Shown: in pieces, positions 56,537-64,000 of the stretch
How positions within the stretch are numbered: the stretch's first letter is position 1
Layout: the number at the start of each line of letters is the position of its first letter
NCBI RefSeq assembly: GCF_030818015.1
Contig: NZ_JAUSZX010000001.1
Span: 62,001 to 126,000, forward strand
Origin: Arthrobacter globiformis
Lineage (GTDB): Bacteria; Actinomycetota; Actinomycetes; Actinomycetales; Micrococcaceae
Reading direction: 5' to 3'
Length of the DNA stretch: 64,000 bases
Notes under the pieces: model-generated
What the model was told of the DNA's origin: nothing
The model's database searches: none
The model's input: the letters and a program-made list of their open reading frames with translations, nothing else
Program-made: the position numbers and the translations under genes

Positions 56537-58933
56537 TTGGAGGCTGGCCCCATGACGGACCGGATCGCAGACATCTGGGGCGAACGGACACCCCACGGAA
56601 GCGGCCAGGCGTGGCCCGAGCGCGTGGACCAGGTTCTGGCCGAGGGGCTGACCGACGGCGACGTGGACCGCTGGGTGCAGTCGGCCTGCGTCCTGTGCAG
56701 CAACGGCTGCGGCTGCGACATCGCCGTCAAGGACGGGAAAATGGTGGGGATCCGCGGCCGAGCGGCAGACCGGGTGAACCGGGGCAGGCTCGGGCCGAAA
56801 GGCCTCTACGGCAGCTGGCAGGGCGAAGCACACCGGGACCGCCTGACCCGCCCGCTGATCAGGGTGGATGGCGGGCTGGTGGAAACGGACTGGGACACCG
56901 CCATGGGCCGCATCGTGGAGCGGAGCAAAGAACTCCTGGCCAGCAAGGGCCCGCTCAGCCACGGCTTCTACACCAGCGGGCAACTGTTCCTGGAGGAGTA
57001 TTACGCGCTGGGCATCCTCGGCAAGGCCGGGATCGGCACGCCGCACATGGACGGCAACACGCGGCTCTGCACGGCCACGGCTGCGGCGGCGCTGAAGGAA
57101 TCCTTCGGCGCCGACGGCCAGCCCGGCAGCTATGCCGACGTCGATGAGTGCAGCGCCGTCTTCCTGTATGGCCACAACATGGCGGAGACGCAGACGGTGC
57201 TGTGGTCGCGCGTGCTGGACCGGCTGGACGGGCCCAACCCGCCGAAGCTCGTGTGCGTTGACCCGCGCGACACCGAGGTGGCCCGCCGCGCCGACGTGCA
57301 CCTGGCAGTTCATCCGGGCACCAATCTGGCGCTGATGAACGGGCTGGTCCGCGAGCTCTTCGCCAATGGCTGGATCGATGAGGCCTACATCGCCGAGCAC
57401 ACTGCCAACGTGGAGCAACTGCGCAGCGTGGTGGAGCCGTGGACCCCGGAGAAAGTGGCCGAAACATGCGGCGTGGATGCCGCCGACGTGCGGCGCGCGG
57501 CGGAGATCTTCGGCACTGAAGACAGGGTGCTTTCCACGGTCCTGCAGGGCTTCTACCAGTCGGCCCACGCGACGGCGTCCGCGTGCCAGGTCAACAACCT
57601 GCATCTGCTCCGCGGCATGCTGGGCAGCCCCGGCTGCGGCCTGCTGCAGATGAACGGCCAGCCCACCGCCCAGAACAACAGGGAGTGCGGGGCCGACGGC
57701 GACCTGCCGGGCTTCCGCAACTGGGAGAACCCGCAGCATGTGGAGGACCTGGCCCGGCTGTGGAACGTTGACCCGGGCATCATCCCGGACTGGGCCCCGC
57801 CCACCCACGCCCTGCAGATCTTCCGCTACGTCGAGCAGGGCTCCATCGGCCTGCTGTGGATTTCCGCCACAAACCCTGCCGTGTCCATGCCGCAGCTGGA
57901 ACGCATACGTCACATCCTGGACAAGGACAGCCTGTTCCTGGTGGTGCAGGACATCTACCTCACCGAAACAGCGCAGTATGCCGACGTCGTCCTCCCCTGC
58001 GCTGCGTGGGGCGAGAAGACCGGCACCTTCACCAACGTTGACCGGACCGTCCACCTGTCCGAGAAGGCCGTCGATCCGCCGGGCGAGGCACGGAGCGACC
58101 TCGACGTCTTCCTCGACTATGCCCGCCGGATGGGTTTTACGGACAGGGACGGGCAGCCACTGCTGGACTGGTCCGGCCCCGAGGACGGCTTCGAGGCCTG
58201 GAAGGAATGCTCGCGCGGCCGGCCGTGCGACTACACGGGGCTCAGCTACGACAAGCTCCGCGGCGGCAGCGGCATCCAGTGGCCCTGCACCGCGGAGCAG
58301 CCCGGCGGCACCGAGCGACTGTACACCGACGCCGAATTCCCCACCGCGCCCGAGCACTGCGAGTCCTTCGGGCACGACCTCCTCACCGGCGCCACCACGG
58401 GCGAAACCCAGTACAAGGCAACCGTCGAACCCGGGAAGGCCTGGCTCAAGGCCCTCGAGTACACGCCGCCGCACGAGGAACCCGACGCCGACTACCCGTT
58501 GCGCTACACCACCGGCCGGACGGCGTACCACTTCCACACCCGGACCAAGACCGGCCGCAGCCGCCGCCTCAATGGCGCCGCACCGGAGCCATGGATCGAG
58601 ATGTCCGTGGAGGACGCCGCACGCGCCGGCTGCCAGGAGGGGGACATCGCCCGGGTGACGTCACGCCGCGGCAGCCTGGAAGTTCCGGTGCGGGTCGGGG
58701 ACATCCGGCCGGGCACCGTCTTCGCGCCGTTCCACTATGGCTACTGGGACACGTCCGACGGCGGCCGGCACCGTGCCGCGAACGAACTCACCGTCACCGA
58801 ATGGGACCCGGTGTCCAAGCAGCCACTGTTCAAGAACGCGGCCGTCCGGGTGGAAAAGCTGCGGAGCGGCGACGGCCCGTCGAAGGCCCCGGACACCACC
58901 GCATCCCGCCGCGCGACAGGAGCCCGGCGATGA
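56537..58933 (+). CDS. molybdopterin-dependent oxidoreductase with an atypical Fe-S motif
   Basis: The product is 798 aa and belongs to the FdhH/NapA/NasA (DMSO reductase) superfamily. The N-terminal cluster motif is CVLCSNGCGC (Cys46, Cys49, Cys53, Cys55). The usual fourth Cys in a 'RGxLCxKG' motif is replaced: here VNRGRLGPKG has Gly. The likely molybdenum ligand is Cys178 in NTRLCTATAAAALKESFG. Molybdopterin-binding segments include WISATNPAVSMPQ and the C-terminal VTSRRGSLEVPVRVGDIRPGTVFAPFHYGYWD. The substrate could be nitrate, formate or another; it has no Tat signal, so it is cytoplasmic. Its last bases overlap the start of a small helical protein (ATGA). Confidence 0.85.
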   Translation: MEAGPMTDRIADIWGERTPHGSGQAWPERVDQVLAEGLTDGDVDRWVQSACVLCSNGCGCDIAVKDGKMVGIRGRAADRVNRGRLGPKGLYGSWQGEAHRDRLTRPLIRVDGGLVETDWDTAMGRIVERSKELLASKGPLSHGFYTSGQLFLEEYYALGILGKAGIGTPHMDGNTRLCTATAAAALKESFGADGQPGSYADVDECSAVFLYGHNMAETQTVLWSRVLDRLDGPNPPKLVCVDPRDTEVARRADVHLAVHPGTNLALMNGLVRELFANGWIDEAYIAEHTANVEQLRSVVEPWTPEKVAETCGVDAADVRRAAEIFGTEDRVLSTVLQGFYQSAHATASACQVNNLHLLRGMLGSPGCGLLQMNGQPTAQNNRECGADGDLPGFRNWENPQHVEDLARLWNVDPGIIPDWAPPTHALQIFRYVEQGSIGLLWISATNPAVSMPQLERIRHILDKDSLFLVVQDIYLTETAQYADVVLPCAAWGEKTGTFTNVDRTVHLSEKAVDPPGEARSDLDVFLDYARRMGFTDRDGQPLLDWSGPEDGFEAWKECSRGRPCDYTGLSYDKLRGGSGIQWPCTAEQPGGTERLYTDAEFPTAPEHCESFGHDLLTGATTGETQYKATVEPGKAWLKALEYTPPHEEPDADYPLRYTTGRTAYHFHTRTKTGRSRRLNGAAPEPWIEMSVEDAARAGCQEGDIARVTSRRGSLEVPVRVGDIRPGTVFAPFHYGYWDTSDGGRHRAANELTVTEWDPVSKQPLFKNAAVRVEKLRSGDGPSKAPDTTASRRATGARR

Positions 58934-59391
58934 AACTACCTGTCTACATCGGCCTGCTGGACGAGGCGGAAGCCACGCTGGCGTCGTCGTTCCGGGTTGT
59001 GGCGGACGGCCACGGCGACGAACCCGACGTACACTTCATCCTGCAGACGTTCGCCAAGAAGTGCGACGCGCACCGGGAAGCATTGAAGCCTGTCATCGAT
59101 CGCTACGGCGAAGACGTGGAGGGCGAGGAGGAGCACCGGCTGACGGCCAACGGCGTGAAGGAAGTCCGTTCCGGTCCGCTGGCTTTGATGCTGGACCTGC
59201 AGGACCTGTACGTGCTGGTCAGCCACATCGACGTCACCTGGATGATGGTGGGGCAGGCCGCCAAGGGTGACCGGGACAAGGACCTCCAGGGCGTCGTGGA
59301 GCAGTGTGAGGGCGATTCGGAGCTGGAGATCCGGTGGCTGCAGACCAGGATGAAGCAGGCCGCGCCCCAGGCGCTCCTGGTGGCTGAATGA
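58930..59391 (+). CDS. small helical protein coupled to the molybdoenzyme
   Basis: The product is 153 aa from ATG 58930, overlapping the upstream TGA, which implies coupled translation. It is predicted all-helical with His, Glu and Asp spread on several helices (FRVVADGHGDEPDVHFILQTFAKKCDAHREALKP and RLTANGVKEVRS). This resembles ferritin- or hemerythrin-like four-helix bundles, but a complete metal site cannot be assigned by eye. Its constant company with the oxidoreductase suggests an accessory or electron-transfer role. Confidence 0.65.
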   Translation: MKLPVYIGLLDEAEATLASSFRVVADGHGDEPDVHFILQTFAKKCDAHREALKPVIDRYGEDVEGEEEHRLTANGVKEVRSGPLALMLDLQDLYVLVSHIDVTWMMVGQAAKGDRDKDLQGVVEQCEGDSELEIRWLQTRMKQAAPQALLVAE

Positions 59392-59393
59392 AC

Positions 59394-59424
59394 GGCGGCT
59401 GAGTGCGCGGGGACTGAAGCCGCC
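59394..59424. terminator. hairpin between convergent genes
   Basis: GGCGGCT (59394-59400) and AGCCGCC (59418-59424) pair around 17 nt, filling nearly the whole 33-bp gap. Confidence 0.45.
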
Positions 59425-60501
59425 TTACCGCGCCGGCACTCCCGCCGAAGTCCGCTGCGAAAGCCGGGACCACACGGCGGGGGCCAGCACCACGCCGATT
59501 CCGACTGCCGCGCCGATCACCGTCTCCACGATCCGGTCCCGGAGGAGGATGCCGGGCGCGGCAGGCGAGACCAGCAGCGTCGAGGTCAGTGCCAGCGGCG
59601 TCACGAAAACCTGGGCCAGCACGTAGTTCCGGGCAATGAAGAGCTCGGCGCCGAACTGGCAGACGGCGATCACCAGGACCGTCTGCCATGGCACGGGCTG
59701 CAGCAGCAGGATGCCCGCCAGCAGGATGAGGCCCAGCACTGTGCCGATGATCCTCTGGATGCCGCGGGCGATGCGGTGCCGGGTGGTGCGTCCCACCAGC
59801 GGAACGACTGCCGCCACCATGGCCCAGTAGTTGTGCCCGAAGCCGAGCAGCTGGCCCACGAGGGTCGCGAGGGTGCCTGCGAGCCCCGCGGCCACCAGGT
59901 AGCCCCCGGCCTCGAGCCGGGCCGCACGCTTCTCCTCGGCGGTAAGCCGGACGGGCGGAGGCATCTCCCACGGCGTCCGGTGGCTCCGCAGTACCCGGGA
60001 GGACAGCCCCACCGCCAGGCAGAAAAGCGTGGTCACGACGGACACCAGCAAGCACTGCCACAGCGGCGGCTGGTTGGGGATGGACGCGATCGCGGCGAAC
60101 GCGAAGATGTGGAACAGCGAGCCGGCCGGCCGGTGCCGCCACCGGGCGATCACCAGTGAGCAGCCGCCGGCCACGAGGGTGGTGGCCAGAACCTGCAGCC
60201 AGATGCCCGCCTCGTGGGACAGTCCGCCCGCGTGCACGACGCGGGCGGTCACCGTGGCCAGGAGGATCACCAGGAGCATGAGCGCACCCGCCCGGACCTG
60301 AATGAAGAACCGCTTGCGGTGCAGCTCCCCGCGGCCGTAGATGCCCGTGAATGCGCCGAAGGAGGCAAAAATCGCCAGGTCCAGGCGGCCCAGCAGCACC
60401 AGGGTGATCAGCGGCACGAACACCCCCACGGCGCACCGCACGGCGACGTGATGATCCTTGTTTGGCGGGGCAAGGGTGAACATCTCGGCCAGCAGCTTCA
60501 C
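59425..60501 (-). CDS. FUSC family membrane protein
   Basis: The product is 358 aa, with about ten hydrophobic segments in two repeats separated by a charged loop near 185-205. It shows the FUSC-like core FGHNYWAMVAAVVPLVGRTTRHRIARGIQRIIGTVLGLILLAG and the N-terminal ASFGAFTGIYGRGE. The family includes fusaric-acid-resistance and aromatic-acid efflux (AaeB-like) proteins. A drug or aromatic compound exporter role is plausible but not shown. No adaptor (AaeA) gene is adjacent. Confidence 0.8.
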   Translation of the reverse strand: MKLLAEMFTLAPPNKDHHVAVRCAVGVFVPLITLVLLGRLDLAIFASFGAFTGIYGRGELHRKRFFIQVRAGALMLLVILLATVTARVVHAGGLSHEAGIWLQVLATTLVAGGCSLVIARWRHRPAGSLFHIFAFAAIASIPNQPPLWQCLLVSVVTTLFCLAVGLSSRVLRSHRTPWEMPPPVRLTAEEKRAARLEAGGYLVAAGLAGTLATLVGQLLGFGHNYWAMVAAVVPLVGRTTRHRIARGIQRIIGTVLGLILLAGILLLQPVPWQTVLVIAVCQFGAELFIARNYVLAQVFVTPLALTSTLLVSPAAPGILLRDRIVETVIGAAVGIGVVLAPAVWSRLSQRTSAGVPAR

Positions 60502-60680
60502 GGGGGAATGGCGCCTTTCGTTGCAGTCTGGATCTGACGACGGCGGCGCTGGCGTCCGCTTACCAGTTTAACGGGGGCGGCCGCGGCCATTCCCCCGGAG
60601 GCCGCCTGCTGCCCTGTTGCGTTCGTCTCCCTGAGCGTTAGTCCGGCTCCCTGGCCGCCGGCGCCTCCTCAGCCGGACCC

Positions 60681-60722
60681 AATCGGTCAGGCCTAATCGG
60701 TCCGGCCTAATCGGTCCGCCTA
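60681..60722. repeat. three tandem copies of a 14-bp unit ending in a stop codon
   Basis: AATCGGTCAGGCCT, AATCGGTCCGGCCT and AATCGGTCCGCCTA lie head to tail. The last copy includes the TAG stop of the propeller gene on the minus strand. The remaining gap 60502-60680 holds only GC-rich sequence with no gene. Confidence 0.75.
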
Positions 60723-61697
60723 CCTGGTGGCGTTGGTGCGTGCGTCTACCGTGATCACTTCAAAGGTCTTGGCGTTCGGCACGCCAAATTTGGCGTTGAC
60801 GGCGGCGAGGGTGTCATCGAAGAGGGCGGCCGTCGTCGGGATGTTGAAGTCCGGGCTGGTGATGACCTCCCGCAGCTTTGCCGTCGATTCGTGGAAGTTT
60901 ACCCGCAGCCGGCTGATCTGGTTGGACATGTTCTGCACGGCCCAGACGGTATCGCCCTTGACCAGGACGCCATCGACGTTGGGCACCTTCACACCGGTGA
61001 TCTCGGTGCTGGCGCCGGTCCGCGGGCTGACCGTGTACAGCGCCTGGTTGCCCGAGTGGGCCACCACCAGACGGCGGGCGTCGCGTGAGTAGGCGATGCC
61101 GTTGAGGTTGAACTGCTTGCTGGTATCCGCCGCGGGGCCCTTCAGGGTCAGCGTGCGCACGGTGCCGAGGTCACCGTCGTCGTCCACCGGGATGAAGTAC
61201 AGCTCAGCCTGCCGCGAGTTGGTGAACCAGGCGCCGTGGTCGGTGAGCGCCACGTCGTTGATGAAGGCTTCCTTCTTGGTCAGCTGGAAGGTCCTGACCG
61301 TCTTGCCCGTGTCGGTGTCGTACACGTAGGCCTGCCCGGTGGGGCCGCCGGCCACGAACAGCAGGTCGTTGTGCCGGTCCGCCTTCATGCCCACGGCCAC
61401 CCTGCCGTCGGGCGCATCGATAAACTTGGTCGCCTTGTCCTTGCGGATGTCCCCACGGTAGATGTCCCCGGTGACCAGGTCACCGGCGAAGAATTTGGTG
61501 CTGCCGGCGGCCGCGATGCCTTCGGCACCCTTGGCCCCGTCCAGCAGGATGACCGGAGCGACATCCCCCGAACGGGATTGCACTGCTCGGGCCTCTCCGG
61601 CCGAGGCGACGGGTGCGGGGACCAGGAGCACGGCGAGGGCGAGGAACCCTACCGCGGCACGGCGGCGTATATGGCCTGAACTGATGCTGATGGGCAT
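60720..61697 (-). CDS. secreted beta-propeller protein (SMP-30/NHL-like)
   Basis: The product is 325 aa from ATG 61697; an in-frame ATG at 61712 would add 5 residues. Residues 1-34 are a Sec signal (RRRAAVGFLALAVLLVPAPVASA). The mature part has about six beta-sheet blades marked by repeated 'Y..D....K....T' strands such as LLFVAGGPTGQAYVYDTDTGKTVRTF and LVVAHSGNQALYTVSPRTGAST. This resembles SMP-30/gluconolactonase-like and quinoprotein-type propellers. No active-site residue is identified. Extracellular function unknown. Confidence 0.75.
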   Translation of the reverse strand: MPISISSGHIRRRAAVGFLALAVLLVPAPVASAGEARAVQSRSGDVAPVILLDGAKGAEGIAAAGSTKFFAGDLVTGDIYRGDIRKDKATKFIDAPDGRVAVGMKADRHNDLLFVAGGPTGQAYVYDTDTGKTVRTFQLTKKEAFINDVALTDHGAWFTNSRQAELYFIPVDDDGDLGTVRTLTLKGPAADTSKQFNLNGIAYSRDARRLVVAHSGNQALYTVSPRTGASTEITGVKVPNVDGVLVKGDTVWAVQNMSNQISRLRVNFHESTAKLREVITSPDFNIPTTAALFDDTLAAVNAKFGVPNAKTFEVITVDARTNATR

Positions 61698-61884
61698 GAC
61701 GGTGCTCTCCACGAGTCGACTCTTCCGTGCGAGCAGGCCGTTGTACGGGAGCTCCGCACGCTGGTCCCTTCAGTGTAGGTACAGGGGCCGGAGGCTGGCC
61801 AGAGCGCTGCGGAACGGCTAATGTTTCGCGGGATCGGAACGCGGGGGCAATCCCGCCGTAACAGCGGGCGGGCAGGCTGGGACC

Positions 61885-62759
61885 ATGAAGCCCCAGGCGC
61901 CGAAGTCCCCCGTGCGGAACCATCACAAACCGACCCCCGCCGCGGCCGAGCTCAGCTGCGAAGTCTGCGGGCAGATGCCCGAGCCCACCAAGACACGCCT
62001 CACGGTGGCCAATGTCGCCGTCATGCTGCCCATCGAACTGCTGGTGCACGCGCTGGTGGTGCAGACGCATCTGCCTTACGTGGCCAAGGTACTGGTCCTG
62101 ACGCTGACGGCCACGGTCCTGGTGATCTGGGTGGCCGAGCCGTCCGCGGCGCGGATCCTGCGGCGGTGGCTCCACGCGCCCGCGCTGCGGCACCGACGGC
62201 GGCTTGGCACGGCACCTGCGCTGTGGCGTGCCCGGACGGTGCTCCGCGACGAGCCCGGCTCCCTCAAGCGGATCACCAGGTCGCTGGCACTGCTGGACAC
62301 CAACATCCTGGGCATCCACGTCCATCCGGTTCGGGGCGGGGTGATGGATGAATTCGTCCTGTCCGCCCCCGGCGGAGTCAGCGAGCGCCAGCTGCTGGAA
62401 GCCCTGATGGACGGCGGCGGACGCAGCACGCAGGTCTGGCCCACCACAGCCCTGGCCATGGCCGACGGGCAGACCAAGGCCCTGAGCCTGGCCACACGGA
62501 TCGCCGCCGCGCCGGGGGAGCTTCCGCTGGCCGTGGCGGAACTGCTGTCCGCCAGGATCCTCGACCCCGGCAGCGAGTCAGCCCGCCACGGCGGTGCAAC
62601 GAACGACGCCGGCACCGTCCTGAAGATTCCGACCGCCTGGCACGGACCCATCACCTTTTTCCGTCCCGGCGAACCGTTCACGCCCGCTGAGTCGGCCCGC
62701 GCCCACCGGCTCGCGGAGCTCGCCGAAATCCTGGCGCACCGGGAGCCTCTTCGGGTCGG

Positions 62760-62778
<19 letters not shown>
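61885..62778 (+). CDS. membrane-anchored ACT-domain protein
   Basis: The product is 297 aa. N-terminus: CEVCGQ, a C-x2-C motif that may bind zinc. About 43-85: two hydrophobic helices (NVAVMLPIELLVHALVVQ and VLVLTLTATVLVIWVAE). About 115-170: an ACT domain (VLRDEPGSLKRITRSLALLDTNILGIHVHPVRGGVMDEFVLSAP). The rest is a soluble helical and beta region with no family match. ACT domains bind amino acids or other small ligands, so a membrane sensor is conceivable. The 3' end overlaps the convergent aldo/keto reductase gene by 19 bp. Confidence 0.7.
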
Positions 62779-63743
<965 letters not shown>

Positions 63744-63828
63744 TCGCTACTTCCTTTCGATGTCTTGCCGTCGGGCCGCGGTCACAATTCGTTTTTTCGT
63801 GAGCCACGGCCATCTTCTCCGAAAACCC

Positions 63829-63858
63829 TTGACAGTGTCCCACGCCACTCCTTACCTT
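63829..63858 (+). promoter_or_regulatory. sigma-70-type promoter pointing out of the window
   Basis: TTGACA (63829-63834), an 18-nt spacer and TACCTT (63853-63858) form the best -35/-10 pair in the window. Transcription would start inside the GGGATCCC operators. The gene lies beyond position 64000; no convincing start codon was seen before the edge. Confidence 0.6.
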
Positions 63859-63861
63859 GAG

Positions 63862-63885
63862 TTTGGGATCCCAAAACGGGATCCC
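63862..63885. promoter_or_regulatory. tandem GGGATCCC palindromes
   Basis: TTTGGGATCCCAAA (63862-63875) is a perfect 14-nt palindrome. A second GGGATCCC core follows at 63878-63885, centres about 13 bp apart. T-GGGATCCC-A boxes are typical of FCD-type GntR repressors. The rest of 63744-64000 has only this promoter region. Confidence 0.6.
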
Positions 63886-64000
63886 AAACGGCAAGATGTC
63901 TCCGCGGCGACATCCAACAATCCGCCCTTCCGGAGGTCCCGCCAACCGCGGCCGCACCGCCCCGCACAAGCTCATCCCCCTTTCCTGTCCGCACCCTTCC

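Noticed and set aside
56528..58537. A 669-codon open frame antisense to the molybdoenzyme
   Set aside because: It mirrors the codon bias of the plus-strand gene, has no recognisable domain and no ribosome site.
63893..64000. Start of a coding region at ATG 63895 running off the right edge
   Set aside because: The 35-residue frame is Pro/Arg-rich, has no ribosome site and no similarity pattern; it is more likely a 5' leader.

Overview
This is a GC-rich, gene-dense chromosomal window with short intergenic gaps and genes on both strands. The gene families point to a soil actinobacterium of the Micrococcaceae, most likely Arthrobacter or Pseudarthrobacter. The pointers are leaderless-type promoters, many GntR/TetR/MarR/Lrp/IclR/PucR regulators, a branched-chain dehydrogenase operon beside an HisC/Pat-type aminotransferase, and PobA with an aromatic-acid importer. 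The genus is an inference from gene content, not from a marker gene. I see no rRNA, tRNA, CRISPR array, insertion sequence or prophage.

Left part (1-14.5 kb). A truncated C-terminus opens the window. It is followed by a Pyr4-like membrane protein with LtrA, GluQ, two Lrp regulators (one divergent from a LysE exporter), a secreted zinc protease with FG-GAP repeats, a SnoaL/helical-repeat/DUF456 group, NAD-malic enzyme, a TetR/MFS pair and RraA. Middle-left (14.5-30 kb). Three MFS transporters come first, one co-transcribed with a MarR gene behind two tandem operators. A HxlR/quinone-reductase-like divergent pair follows, then a complete mannitol module: TetR, mtlA and mtlD on one strand, ptsI on the other, with a palindromic operator between. 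An alpha/beta hydrolase and an HTH protein share back-to-back promoters, and next to them lies a GntR gene broken by about five single-base deletions.

Middle (30-48 kb). The genes are a PucR regulator divergent from alanine dehydrogenase, a Gfo/Idh/MocA oxidoreductase, a TetR/FMN-reductase pair, a GerMN lipoprotein, a PEP mutase/isocitrate lyase-family enzyme, a MocR-type aminotransferase without the HTH domain, UspA, a PAP2 protein, the E1alpha-E1beta-E2 2-oxoacid dehydrogenase operon, an HisC/Pat aminotransferase, a holin-like membrane protein, and a translationally coupled pair made of a WXG100-like protein and a lipase-like protein.

Right part (48-64 kb). PurB, a histidine phosphatase, a GNAT acetyltransferase and a thioesterase lead into an aromatic catabolism module: an FAD monooxygenase, PobA, an IclR regulator and an AAHS importer with matching palindromes. 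Then come a molybdopterin oxidoreductase overlapping a small helical protein, a FUSC membrane protein, a secreted beta-propeller, an ACT-domain membrane protein and an aldo/keto reductase. At the right edge a promoter with tandem GGGATCCC operators points out of the window.

The signals I consider most worth a second look are the WXG-like/lipase pair, the molybdoenzyme with an altered iron-sulfur motif, the Pyr4-like protein, the inverted clusters of a 32-33 nt repeat at 21.3-21.5 kb, the 42-nt perfect palindrome before the 2-oxoacid dehydrogenase operon, and the large number of leaderless-type promoters.
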